Positions 1-7,846 of a stretch of 64,000 nt of DNA are shown here, in pieces. The DNA comes from Hwangdonia lutea (lineage in GTDB: Bacteria; Bacteroidota; Bacteroidia; Flavobacteriales; Flavobacteriaceae). The position numbers and the translations under genes were made by a program. The stretch is taken from the NCBI RefSeq assembly GCF_032814565.1, contig NZ_CP136521.1, positions 1,522,501 to 1,586,500 of the forward strand, in the 5' to 3' direction. Under the pieces are notes generated by a model. That model did no database searches. It saw only the letters and a list, made by a program, of their open reading frames with translations, and was not told the DNA's origin. The number at the start of each line of letters is the position of its first letter. Position 1 is the stretch's first letter.

Positions 1-6
1 TGAGAA

Positions 7-31
7 AGGCTAACCTCATGTGTGTTAGCCT
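7..31 (-). terminator. Possible terminator after the element ATPase gene
   Basis: Eight-base perfect inverted repeat (AGGCTAAC / GTTAGCCT) with a 9-nt loop, lying just beyond the stop of the minus-strand ATPase gene at 85-984. The T run on the minus strand after the stem is short and interrupted, so termination is plausible but weak. Confidence 0.4.
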
Positions 32-84
32 CTATAAATGGGTTTGGTGATTTGGTAATTATCTGCTCTTCTGGTATGACTAAA

Positions 85-984
85 TTATTCTGTACTTGTT
101 GTAGTTCCATTTTCGTTGGGTTTTTGTTGTTCAATAATTTCTGAATTAGGCACGATATTGTGGTCTATGGCTTCAATAAGTACCTTCCTTTCCATAATAT
201 CAGCTTTAATTACTTTTTGGTAATTGGGGTATTTAGCATAAATATGCCTTAAACCATCAACAGTTTCGCATTTTTGAATTTCAGCTTTAGCTTGTTCTAA
301 ATCTTTTCCATTATTACACCAACGCATTAATTTTTTACCTGTGGAAGCATTTATAACAAACTCTGGTTTATTCATAAACAAGCCAGTCCTGTCTTTAGAA
401 GCTCTAACTAAATGGTTGTCGTTAATTAATTCAAGATTTACAGTTAATTCGTACTCAAATCCCTCTCTGGTAATTTCTTTAGTGCCATGTTTTATAACTT
501 TAGTTTTACCATTATTATCAGTATCCATAGAATAATCCACCTTACGCCTTGTTGTAGTAATGATGTGACATTTAGATTGTAAAATAGCATCAATAAATGC
601 TTGATGTCTTGGGGTTATTTGTGCCCAATTCTGGAACCTCCCACCTAGTTTCTCATGAATATCCAAACATCCGCCTTTGCCATTCCATTCATGTGTAATA
701 CTATCGACTATAATTACCTCCATACCAGATTCTTCGCATACTTTAATAGCTTCTATATACTTTTCTGGGGCATAAGGAGGTTGCATACTTAATGTGTTGT
801 AACTTCCTAAATGTGAGTATAAGCTAGCTGATTGATTTTCTGTGTCGATTATAGCTACTTTAGAGTAATCATTAGTAATGCCATAAGCCAATAATAGCGC
901 TGAATAGGTCTTGCCAAATCCAGATGCTCCACTAAGTCCAATACGTAGCTTTACTTGTTCTCGTTGTGCTTGTTTAAGTTTCAT
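85..984 (-). CDS. Phage-type RecA-fold AAA ATPase (Sak4-like)
   Basis: A 299-residue P-loop ATPase. Walker A GASGFGKT sits at about residues 19-26 and a Walker B strand ending VIIVDS near residue 95, the layout of the AAA_24/Sak4-type single-strand annealing or recombination ATPases of phages and mobile elements. A TTTRRKVDY stretch follows, as in RecA-fold motors that act on DNA. The C-terminal 60 residues are polar and probably disordered. It lies downstream of a small acidic-tailed protein (1075-1431) on the same strand, and gene pairs of this kind often combine a recombinase with an ssDNA-binding partner. Family assignment is by motif; the exact recombination role is inferred. Confidence 0.7.
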   Translation of the reverse strand: MKLKQAQREQVKLRIGLSGASGFGKTYSALLLAYGITNDYSKVAIIDTENQSASLYSHLGSYNTLSMQPPYAPEKYIEAIKVCEESGMEVIIVDSITHEWNGKGGCLDIHEKLGGRFQNWAQITPRHQAFIDAILQSKCHIITTTRRKVDYSMDTDNNGKTKVIKHGTKEITREGFEYELTVNLELINDNHLVRASKDRTGLFMNKPEFVINASTGKKLMRWCNNGKDLEQAKAEIQKCETVDGLRHIYAKYPNYQKVIKADIMERKVLIEAIDHNIVPNSEIIEQQKPNENGTTTSTE

Positions 985-1035
985 ATATATTAATGTTATT
1001 GGTTATACTATTTTTTAGTTACATATAAAACCAAA

Positions 1036-1059
1036 AAAAGAGGCAATTAAACCTCTTTT
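1036..1059 (-). terminator. Intrinsic terminator downstream of the 118-aa gene
   Basis: Stem AAAAGAGG / CCTCTTTT around an 8-nt loop, followed on the minus strand by a run of T. It separates the 1075-1431 gene from the ATPase gene, so the two may not be fully cotranscribed. Confidence 0.55.
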
Positions 1060-1074
1060 CTTAGTTAGTAATGT

Positions 1075-1431
1075 TTACATCACCTCTTCTTCTTCGATAA
1101 TATTTTCTGTAAGCACCTTCGGAACTTCCTCTAAGGAATCATCTTGATACTCCCAACGATGTTCAAGTGTAATGATTTCCCCTGATTCTGGCAATGCGTA
1201 TTCGTATGGCTCAACTTCCACTTTTACAATCTCGCCAGGAAATTCCTGACCAATGATTTGCTGGCAGGTTTCTTCATCAAATGTAGTTGGAACAGTACAA
1301 GTTTTGGCTGTAAAATACATTCGTCCAGTTTCTTTGCTTTTTACAGGTGTAATGCCTCCTTGCAATACTAGCACAAAGAAGTCCTCGCCCTCTTTGTTTT
1401 GTCTTGTTTTAAAATCGATAACTTTTACCAT
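1075..1431 (-). CDS. Small acidic-tailed protein, possible ssDNA-binding partner
   Basis: A 118-residue protein that I do not recognise by family. It is beta-rich, with alternating hydrophobic residues in the first 80 positions, and ends in a strongly acidic tail (ENIIEEEEVM). This size and acidic C-terminus resemble phage and bacterial single-strand DNA-binding proteins, and it sits directly upstream of a recombination-type ATPase. That role is inference from shape and context; no OB-fold signature was confirmed. The start ATG at 1431 is the only good one. Confidence 0.45.
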   Translation of the reverse strand: MVKVIDFKTRQNKEGEDFFVLVLQGGITPVKSKETGRMYFTAKTCTVPTTFDEETCQQIIGQEFPGEIVKVEVEPYEYALPESGEIITLEHRWEYQDDSLEEVPKVLTENIIEEEEVM

Positions 1432-1614
1432 GATAATAATATTTAATTAAACAATAGGGGTTATAAGCCCCATCCTCCTTATTAGGCAGGGGTGTTAAAT
1501 TAATTATCACTCATTCATGGCTATGAAAAAGTGTTGCAAAAAAAAATTGAAAAAATTTTAGAAAATAAGTTGGCTTTATGGCTTTTGACAACTTGCCAAG
1601 TTTTTTGTGAAAGT

Positions 1615-2019
1615 TTAATTAGGCTTGATTTCAAAATAACAAGTGTAAAAGTCTTTATAGCCTTGATAAGAATGTTGACCCAATTTATTAATACGTCTAT
1701 AGCAAGCATCCAGCGTCCCGTTATTAACATTAACCTGAGTGAAATTCATATAAGGTTTCCCATTAGAATCTAAATAAGTTACTTCTGTATGAAATAAACC
1801 ACCATCTGCACCAAAACCTCTGACAATTTTAAACCTTTCAAGAATTTCTTCTTCATAGTAGCAACTTAATTTATAGTTCGCATACTCCTTAGTGATTTTT
1901 TTCCCATTCTGGTAAAAAACCTTATTATAGAAAAGCATAGGTCGGGTATACATTTTCATATTTAAAACAAAAACATGATTTTTGTAATTGCCTATGTCTG
2001 GGAAGTTGATTTTGAACAT
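1615..2019 (-). CDS. Hypothetical protein of the integrated element
   Basis: A 134-residue protein with no recognised family, no signal peptide and no membrane segment. It is rich in Tyr, Phe and Asn and reads as a small beta-rich soluble domain. It ends 183 bases before the next minus-strand gene and starts 11 bases after the stop of the 2031-2792 gene, so it probably shares a transcript with that membrane protein. It may be cargo rather than a replication gene. Confidence 0.5.
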   Translation of the reverse strand: MFKINFPDIGNYKNHVFVLNMKMYTRPMLFYNKVFYQNGKKITKEYANYKLSCYYEEEILERFKIVRGFGADGGLFHTEVTYLDSNGKPYMNFTQVNVNNGTLDACYRRINKLGQHSYQGYKDFYTCYFEIKPN

Positions 2020-2030
2020 ATTAAATTATC

Positions 2031-2792
2031 TTAGATACAACATTCTAGTTTTTTCTTAGTTACCCTCTTATAAGTATTTATAATATATCTAAAAGCTTTA
2101 CTATTAAAAGCCCCATCAGCTATATAAATTGACGGATTTTCTTCTATTTCCTGTCCGTAAACATTCTTGTTTTCCCTAAACCAAACTTCAACATCAGGAT
2201 AAGCTAAAGTGAACCATAGAGGTATACCCAATGCTCTTTCCATTATATCTTTTGTAAAATATTTAAGAAAAGAAGGTGTACATTCTAAATTTTCGTTAGT
2301 ATTAAAGCCATAGGTATAACAAAATGTATTAGCGTTTTCATTGATACCATATTTGAAAAAATCAATATTGTCTTTAATGAAAAAAGATTTTATTATATCT
2401 GACATTGTATCCTCAGGATTCATTTTTTCTATTAAATCATGCCAGATAGCAGTATTTTTACTCTCTAACGATTTACCAGAAAATATTATTTGTTCAAACT
2501 TGTTGACGCTTTTTTCTTTACTTTTATTAGAATTGGAGTTGCCGTTTTCTTTGTTGTTAGGTTTTTTATTCCACAATTCTTCCCTACCAAGTTCCTTTTT
2601 AACCTTATGTTTTTTAACTTCTTCTTTAAAAATATCTGGTCCCACAAAAACTAACACAAAAGCAACAATAAAAATCAAAAAAATTATAATGATTCCAAAT
2701 ACGCCTAAATCTACTCCATCGATTAAAGATATAAATATTGCTAATAATGCAAAAGCTAAAAAATAACCAAGTACCATTTTTAAAGTGTCCAT
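2031..2792 (-). CDS. Two-helix membrane protein of unknown function
   Basis: A 253-residue protein. Two hydrophobic segments occupy about residues 5-25 and 30-52. A Lys/Asn/Ser-rich low-complexity linker follows (about 60-95), then a soluble domain of about 150 residues ending in KKLECCI. No enzyme motif is visible. It starts 10 bases from the stop of the 2803-3144 gene and lies 11 bases ahead of the 1615-2019 gene, forming a compact minus-strand cluster. An N-terminal membrane anchor with a cytoplasmic C-terminal domain is the simplest topology. Function unknown; accessory cargo such as defence is possible but unsupported by motifs. Confidence 0.5.
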   Translation of the reverse strand: MDTLKMVLGYFLAFALLAIFISLIDGVDLGVFGIIIIFLIFIVAFVLVFVGPDIFKEEVKKHKVKKELGREELWNKKPNNKENGNSNSNKSKEKSVNKFEQIIFSGKSLESKNTAIWHDLIEKMNPEDTMSDIIKSFFIKDNIDFFKYGINENANTFCYTYGFNTNENLECTPSFLKYFTKDIMERALGIPLWFTLAYPDVEVWFRENKNVYGQEIEENPSIYIADGAFNSKAFRYIINTYKRVTKKKLECCI

Positions 2793-2802
2793 AATGTAAC
2801 GG

Positions 2803-3144
2803 TTAATAATTATACGTTTCTGATAATCTTGTAAATAAATCTAACACAATGTCATCAGGTATAATTGAACCATTTATATTTACCTCGTCATTGAATTTCT
2901 TTAACATTATTGCCATCGCAAATATTCCTGTTGGTCTACTACTAAAAGATAGTTTTAGGTTACTTAACATATAATGTCTTAAATCCACAGGAGTAGGGTA
3001 ACATTGTTTTAAATAGCATTGATTTAATAGGCTTCTAGTGTATTTAGAGTTATTTACAATATTTTGAATTTTACGGATTTTCCTTTCTCCATATTCATGC
3101 AAAAAATCATTATAATAAATTTCAAATGCAGTATTAAAATCCAT
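2803..3144 (-). CDS. Hypothetical protein of the integrated element
   Basis: A 113-residue soluble protein, mostly helical by composition, with no recognised motif. It sits 10 bases upstream of the membrane-protein gene 2031-2792 and 26 bases downstream of the 3171-3707 gene, so the three look like one transcription unit. Nothing suggests an enzyme. It could be a small partner of the neighbouring membrane proteins. Confidence 0.45.
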   Translation of the reverse strand: MDFNTAFEIYYNDFLHEYGERKIRKIQNIVNNSKYTRSLLNQCYLKQCYPTPVDLRHYMLSNLKLSFSSRPTGIFAMAIMLKKFNDEVNINGSIIPDDIVLDLFTRLSETYNY

Positions 3145-3170
3145 ATTTATAATTTTTATCTACAACTTAA

Positions 3171-3707
3171 TTAATTTTCATCCTGCCCTTTGGGAAATAG
3201 TTTTTTGTCAATTAACTCATATTTACCCACCTTATAGACCTTGAGTACTTTTCCTTTTTTTATGTATTCCCCTGCTCTATCTGAATAACCTATTGTACTT
3301 CCACTTACATTTAATACTTCCACTTCTAATTCCTTACATTTTTTATAAAGTAATTCGCTTTTTTCAATACTTTCAATTAAATTAAAATCAACTGAATTGG
3401 CTTCATTAATCACTTTTTCCTTTAAAACTTCTGTCATTTCGCTATATTTATAATTACTATCGACAGTTGCGTACATAAATATTACTTTACCTTGTTCTTG
3501 ATATCTAATCATAAAGTTAGACCCTAAATTAATTTTATTTATCTGCGACTCTATTAAATTAGCCCTAATCTGATGTCCAGTATATGTCATTAATTCACCA
3601 GCGCCAGAAGCAACATTTGACAAATTTTCTAATGCAATAGATTTGCTAAAACGTGAAAGAAACATAAAAACAAAAATAACCGCTATTATAATACTTACTA
3701 TTTCCAT
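3171..3707 (-). CDS. Single-pass membrane-anchored hypothetical protein
   Basis: A 178-residue protein with one N-terminal hydrophobic helix (about residues 3-18), then a mixed domain. The ending, GEYIKKGKVLKVYKVGKYELIDKKLF, reads like a short beta-rich C-terminal domain. No family recognised. It is the first gene of a minus-strand run (3171-3707, 2803-3144, 2031-2792, 1615-2019). The arrangement of two membrane proteins with two small soluble ones is the least explained part of the mobile element. Confidence 0.45.
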   Translation of the reverse strand: MEIVSIIIAVIFVFMFLSRFSKSIALENLSNVASGAGELMTYTGHQIRANLIESQINKINLGSNFMIRYQEQGKVIFMYATVDSNYKYSEMTEVLKEKVINEANSVDFNLIESIEKSELLYKKCKELEVEVLNVSGSTIGYSDRAGEYIKKGKVLKVYKVGKYELIDKKLFPKGQDEN

Positions 3708-3766
3708 GGTTTTAGTTTATTTAATTAACTGAATCTTGAATAAAATTAATTTATAAGTTGACATAT

Positions 3767-4321
3767 TCAATACCATTCTGGTCCAAAATATGTGTTTTTT
3801 ATAATGTTTTGAAAAAGTGGTATATAACAGTTTCTTAAGCTCCGTGTAGTGTTAAAAGTGAACACATAGGTATAACCATCATTAACAATCATATACATGA
3901 TACCTGACATTAAATGTGTGTCATCAAGATTGTACACTTTGTGATTATATATAATTAGTTTTGCTGGAATATTTTTAAGCTTTACATTCTTTAGCATCCT
4001 ATTTTCAAGATTAATTCCCATTTTAGCAATGAGTTGATCTATTAATCTGTCATTAATATCATGGGCTGATTTGATATAGTATCCATTTTTGTTTTTCATA
4101 ATTCCTGCACTGGCTTGTTCAGAATCATTTTTCATGAATACCAAAACTGCGTTTTTATTCTCCAAAACTATATTCCAGTCTTCATTTAATGGCATTTCTA
4201 GGTCTTCGATACTGTTTGTGTATGAATAGTTTGAGTTAATCTCAGTATTAATACTTGAACAGTCTTGAGAAAATCCGCTGTGGCAATAAATAGCCAGAAT
4301 CAATAAAAATATTATTTTCAT
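3767..4321 (-). CDS. Secreted hypothetical protein, possibly DcrB/PsbP-like fold
   Basis: A 184-residue protein with a clear type I signal peptide (hydrophobic residues 3-14, cleavage near GFSQ-D), so it is exported. Two cysteines (one near residue 21 and one near the C-terminus) could pair. The alternation of amphipathic strands, with a late YTYVFTFNTT strand and a terminal helix, resembles small DcrB/PsbP-type domains, but this is only an impression. Its start ATG is at 4321, 85 bases from the divergent XRE regulator. Confidence 0.45.
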   Translation of the reverse strand: MKIIFLLILAIYCHSGFSQDCSSINTEINSNYSYTNSIEDLEMPLNEDWNIVLENKNAVLVFMKNDSEQASAGIMKNKNGYYIKSAHDINDRLIDQLIAKMGINLENRMLKNVKLKNIPAKLIIYNHKVYNLDDTHLMSGIMYMIVNDGYTYVFTFNTTRSLRNCYIPLFQNIIKNTYFGPEWY

Positions 4322-4406
4322 GAATTTAGTATTGGTTAATCAAATATAATAAAATGTAGTATTTTAAGGTTACATGAATTAACTTTTCAAGTGAGAATTT
4401 TACCAA

Positions 4407-4679
4407 ATGATGGAATTCTCAGATGAAAAGCTAAAGCTATTGAAAAGCTCTATACCCAAGGAAATTGGTAATAGGGTTAGGCATTTCAGAAAGGAAAAAG
4501 GCTACACTCAAACTGAGTTAGCCCAAATCGTAGGGAAGGATAGGCAATATTTATATAAAATTGAAAAAGGTAAGGTAACACCCAACGTAGTTACAATTGC
4601 CATTCTTGCCATGGCATTGGAAATTCCATTAAAAGACCTATTTGACTTTGATGAAAAAAGCACTACAAAGGGAAGCTAA
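4407..4679 (+). CDS. XRE-family helix-turn-helix regulator
   Basis: A 90-residue protein that is essentially one Cro/CI-type HTH domain. The RVRHFRKEKGYTQTELAQ helix-turn-helix lies at about residues 22-40, and the recognition helix continues through RQYLYKIEKG. This is the only plus-strand gene of the mobile element and is divergent from the 3767-4321 gene. Its stop codon overlaps that of the integrase by 4 bases, tail to tail. Small XRE proteins of this type usually control excision or maintenance genes of integrated elements; the target here is not known. Confidence 0.75.
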   Translation: MMEFSDEKLKLLKSSIPKEIGNRVRHFRKEKGYTQTELAQIVGKDRQYLYKIEKGKVTPNVVTIAILAMALEIPLKDLFDFDEKSTTKGS

Positions 4680-5875
4680 CAACCTCCCTTTATTTTATTA
4701 ATCTCTAAACTAATCCTTTTTTGCACTACCTTACCATAACTTTCCTGAGTTACTTTCATACTGGAATGCCCCAATAACTCGCTAACAATTTCCATCGGTA
4801 CATTATTATAAAGCAATACGGTACTTGCAAAGGTTCGTCTAGCCATATGTGTAGTAAGGTTCTTATCAATCCCAACAATAGTAGCTATTTCCTTTAAATA
4901 GGAATTATAACGCTGGTTACTTATTCTGGGAAATACCAAATTATCTTCATTCTGGTAAATATTTAAAATAGTTTCAGCCTTTGATAGCAATGGAACAGAT
5001 AGTTCCCTAGAGGTCTTCTCTCGCTTAATTTTAATCCACAGGTTATCGTCAAAACCAACAAATATATGCTTGTTTTCCAACCGCATCAGCTCATTATACG
5101 GCAAACCTGTATAACAGCAGAATACAAATAAGTCCTTTACAAATCGCAACCTAGATTGGCTAAAATTGTGATTCTCCAGTTTTTCAAGTTCCTCTGCTGT
5201 CAAAAACACCACTTTTTTAATAATGTTTTTGGCTTTATAAAGCATAAATGGGTCTTTAATTAAATATCCTTCTGCTACCGCAACTCTTATCACTTTTCTA
5301 AAACGTTGTATCTTTTTGTTTATCGTAATCTGTTTTAATTGTGGATTATGCGTTGTTTTATAATAATAATCCAAATCTGTTAAAAAATTAGATTTTAACT
5401 CTTTTAGAGGAATATCATTAGTTTTAAATTTAAATTTAACAAAGCGTTTTATATCAAGCTTAATGTACTCAAACTTATTATAAGTTACTTGCTTTATATC
5501 AATACTTACAAGTGCTTTAAGTGTATCTAAATAGTTCTCATAGAATTGGATTAGATTGTAATCTTTTGTGGCTTTTTTGCCTTTGTAGGCGTTATAAACA
5601 TCATCTACAGTAAAGTTTTCTTCTTTAACTTGAAGCAATAAAAAAGCCTTATTAATTTTGGTTTTAATAAGGCTTAGTTGTGTGTTTATAAATTCAGCAT
5701 CAGGTTCTAGTGGTTTTACTAATTGTTGTTTGCTATTCCAGTTTTTGGGATTTACGAATTGTCCTGTAGAGAATTCTTTACGTGTTTTATTGTATGTTAT
5801 TCTGCATCTAATAGGACATTTTCCTTTAGAATTGATTTTAGATTTATACAATAGGAATAATATATTTAATTTCAT
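4676..5875 (-). CDS. Tyrosine recombinase / site-specific integrase
   Basis: About 399 residues from the ATG at 5875 (a TTG nine bases further upstream is a weaker start). It has the Bacteroidota integrase architecture: an N-terminal arm-binding domain opening LNILFLLYKSKIN, a SAM-like core-binding domain around residues 100-200 and a C-terminal catalytic domain. HxxR is seen in THMARRTFAST, a late His in LLGHSSMK and the catalytic Tyr in QESYGKV. The first catalytic Arg box reads TGLPYNEL, a variant found in Bacteroidota integrases. It lies next to tRNA-Asn with a duplicated tRNA end, so it is the recombinase of the element extending left out of the window. Confidence 0.88.
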   Translation of the reverse strand: MKLNILFLLYKSKINSKGKCPIRCRITYNKTRKEFSTGQFVNPKNWNSKQQLVKPLEPDAEFINTQLSLIKTKINKAFLLLQVKEENFTVDDVYNAYKGKKATKDYNLIQFYENYLDTLKALVSIDIKQVTYNKFEYIKLDIKRFVKFKFKTNDIPLKELKSNFLTDLDYYYKTTHNPQLKQITINKKIQRFRKVIRVAVAEGYLIKDPFMLYKAKNIIKKVVFLTAEELEKLENHNFSQSRLRFVKDLFVFCCYTGLPYNELMRLENKHIFVGFDDNLWIKIKREKTSRELSVPLLSKAETILNIYQNEDNLVFPRISNQRYNSYLKEIATIVGIDKNLTTHMARRTFASTVLLYNNVPMEIVSELLGHSSMKVTQESYGKVVQKRISLEINKIKGGC

Positions 5876-5903
5876 GATTTTCAATATTTTATTAGATTAT
5901 TCA

Positions 5904-5975
5904 ATGGTACACCTTGAAGAAAAAATGGTACACCTTATAGTATGCCTTTTAAGTTAAAAAACTTGACAACTTGAC
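5904..5975. repeat. Paired short direct repeats upstream of the integrase
   Basis: ATGGTACACCTT occurs at 5904-5915 and 5925-5936, exactly 21 bp apart (two helical turns). AACTTGAC follows in tandem at 5960-5967 and 5968-5975. Both pairs lie between the integrase start (5875) and the tRNA-derived repeat (from 6034), where arm-type integrase or excisionase sites, or operators controlling the integrase, are expected. Confidence 0.5.
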
Positions 5976-6033
5976 TTTTGAAGTAAAATGTAGGTAGTGC
6001 AGTAAATGCAGGTAACACAAGGAAAGTTTTGAG

Positions 6034-6087
6034 CACAAAAAAACCCAACACTTTCGTATTGGGTTTGTTTGCTCCTCTTCTTGGGCT
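6034..6087. repeat. 54-bp direct repeat, copy 1 (tRNA-Asn 3' end plus terminator)
   Basis: Perfect copy of 6131-6184. It contains the last 16 nt of the tRNA-Asn gene and its downstream hairpin terminator. It has no tRNA body, so it is a tRNA-derived remnant and a candidate att core of the element encoded to its left. Confidence 0.75.
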
Positions 6088-6130
6088 TACTTCGACTACG
6101 CTCAGCATAAACTTCTCACCCAATCTTTTC

Positions 6131-6163
6131 CACAAAAAAACCCAACACTTTCGTATTGGGTTT
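6131..6163 (-). terminator. tRNA-Asn terminator
   Basis: On the minus strand, a stem of AAACCCAA / TTGGGTTT type is followed by a T tract, immediately 3' of the tRNA-Asn gene. An identical copy lies in the upstream repeat. Confidence 0.7.
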
Positions 6164-6184
6164 GTTTGCTCCTCTTCTTGGGCT
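6131..6184. repeat. 54-bp direct repeat, copy 2 (within intact tRNA-Asn)
   Basis: Second perfect copy, spanning the 3' end of the functional tRNA-Asn gene and its terminator. The two copies start 97 bp apart with a 43-bp spacer. That is too short for an element, so one is probably the current junction and the other an older junction or a duplicated attB. Confidence 0.75.
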
Positions 6185-6242
6185 CGAACCAAGGACCCTC
6201 TGATTAACAGTCAGATGCTCTAACCAACTGAGCTAAAGAGGA
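6169..6242 (-). tRNA. tRNA-Asn (GTT)
   Basis: A 74-nt cloverleaf on the minus strand. The acceptor stem is TCCTCTT / AAGAGGA, the D arm contains AGCTCAGTTGGTTAGAGC, and the anticodon arm loop CTGTTAA gives anticodon GTT (Asn). The T arm contains GGTTCGAGCC. CCA is not encoded. The 3' end coincides with the 54-bp duplication, as expected for an integrase target. Confidence 0.93.
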
Positions 6243-6314
6243 AGGTTATTTTCTCTTAAGCGAGCGCAAATATATATATATTTTTAATTACTGCAAATTT
6301 AATAATTAAAAATT

Positions 6315-7661
6315 TTAATTAAAAATAGCTTTGTAAATATCGTTGCCGTTGGCAAATAATACTAATGCAATTAATATAAAGAAACCAACCATTTGGGCAT
6401 ACTCCATAAACTTGTCTCCTGGTTTTCTTCCAGAAATCATTTCATATAACAAAAACATAACATGCCCACCGTCTAAAGCCGGAATTGGCAGTAAGTTTAA
6501 AACCCCAAGCATTATGGACAAAAAGGCTGTTATGCCCCAAAACGCTTGCCAACTCCAAACGTTGGGGAATATATCGAATATGGCTTTAAAGCCGCCTACG
6601 CCTTTGTATGCGCCCGTGCTTGGTGTAAAAATGGCTCCTAATTGATCCCAATACGACAGCATTCTGTCTTTGGTTTTCTTTAATCCTACTGGGAATGATT
6701 CGAAAAAACCATATTTTTTGGTATCGTACTTGTAATAACCTAAAGCCTCCAATGTTTTTGGTGTGGAACGAGAGGCATAGACCAACCCTAACTTACTGTC
6801 GTCACTAATTTTTAACGGTATTGTTATTTCTTCATTATCTCTTAAAACTGTAGCCTCAACATCTTGTCCTTTAAATTTTTGTAAACCTTGTATTACCTCA
6901 TCAGCATATTTGGTTTTAAAATCGTTTAATGCAATTATAATATCGCCTTTTCTTAAGCCAGCATTTTTATTAAACGATGTATCCGGAACCTCAATAACAA
7001 TAAAAGGTTCTCTTAAATCTATAAATCGTTTTTCTTTTGAATCTATTAATTGGGCTAAAAAATCTTCAGGTAAAGTAACCGTTGATGTGTTTCCGTTTCT
7101 TTCTATAGAAATTTCTGTGCCAAATAGCACTTTCTCTGAAATTTGAGAAAAGTTTTCGATTTTCTCTCCATCGACGGCTAAAATCTTATCGCCCGTTAAA
7201 AGTCCCGCCTTATTAGCTACGGTACTTTCAATTAAAAGTCCATCTTTAATATGGTCGTTTGGCAAAAATTTATCGCCATAAAAATAGCTCATTCCTATAT
7301 AAATGAGAATAGCCAACAAAAAGTTTACCGTAACACCACCCAACATAATAATTAAACGCTGCCATGCAGGTTTCGAGCGAAATTCCCATGGCTGTGGCTC
7401 TTTTGCCATTTGCTCGGTGTCCATGCTTTCGTCAATCATACCAGCAATTTTAACGTATCCGCCCAAAGGCAACCAGCCTATGCCGTAAACCGTATCGCCA
7501 ATTTTCTTTTTGAATAGTGAAAATTTTACATCAAAAAACAAATAAAACTTTTCTACTCTGGTTTTAAATGCTTTCGCAGGAAGAAAGTGCCCTAATTCGT
7601 GCAAAACAATCAATAGTGAAAGACTCAATAAAAATTGAGATATTTTAATAACAAACTCCAT
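6315..7661 (-). CDS. rseP: RseP-type site-2 zinc metalloprotease (M50)
   Basis: A 448-residue inner-membrane protease that cuts anti-sigma factors inside the membrane. The zinc motif HELGH is at residues 21-25 within the first membrane helix, and the second active-site motif LDGGH is at about 396-400. Between them lie two PDZ-like regions (about 130-215 and 215-300), with further membrane helices near the C-terminus. Length and order match the RseP/YaeL family (about 450 residues). It is transcribed alone toward tRNA-Asn. A TACTTTTG box 30 bases upstream on the minus strand is a good promoter candidate. Confidence 0.93.
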   Translation of the reverse strand: MEFVIKISQFLLSLSLLIVLHELGHFLPAKAFKTRVEKFYLFFDVKFSLFKKKIGDTVYGIGWLPLGGYVKIAGMIDESMDTEQMAKEPQPWEFRSKPAWQRLIIMLGGVTVNFLLAILIYIGMSYFYGDKFLPNDHIKDGLLIESTVANKAGLLTGDKILAVDGEKIENFSQISEKVLFGTEISIERNGNTSTVTLPEDFLAQLIDSKEKRFIDLREPFIVIEVPDTSFNKNAGLRKGDIIIALNDFKTKYADEVIQGLQKFKGQDVEATVLRDNEEITIPLKISDDSKLGLVYASRSTPKTLEALGYYKYDTKKYGFFESFPVGLKKTKDRMLSYWDQLGAIFTPSTGAYKGVGGFKAIFDIFPNVWSWQAFWGITAFLSIMLGVLNLLPIPALDGGHVMFLLYEMISGRKPGDKFMEYAQMVGFFILIALVLFANGNDIYKAIFN

Positions 7662-7690
7662 ATATCTTCTGTCAGATTTTTATAATCGCA

Positions 7691-7698
7691 CAAAAGTA
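7691..7698 (-). promoter_or_regulatory. Candidate -7 box for rseP
   Basis: TACTTTTG on the minus strand matches the Bacteroidota -7 consensus TAnnTTTG and lies 29 bases upstream of the rseP ATG. A correctly spaced -33 TTG was not found. Confidence 0.4.
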
Positions 7699-7811
7699 AG
7701 CTTTTAAACCAACTTTAAAAAGACAATTATTTAATGCGCATTTTTTTAACATGATTTTAAGTTTAACTTAAATCTTAAGAGTTTAAATTTTTAGTCGTGC
7801 CGCATTCATTG

Positions 7812-7819
7812 TATTTTTG
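7812..7819 (+). promoter_or_regulatory. Candidate -7 box for the SCO1 gene
   Basis: TATTTTTG matches TAnnTTTG, 27 bases before the ATG at 7847. No clear -33 element. Confidence 0.4.
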
Positions 7820-7846
7820 CAACGGTTTAATTTTTAATTTCTAATA

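Noticed and set aside
6072-6087. Second tRNA-Asn gene in the first 54-bp repeat
   Set aside because: Only the last 16 nt of the tRNA are present; there is no D arm, anticodon or 5' acceptor strand.
5935-6192. Open frame on the minus strand across the tRNA repeats
   Set aside because: It translates the duplicated tRNA end and terminator; the protein-level repetition is a by-product of the 54-bp repeat.
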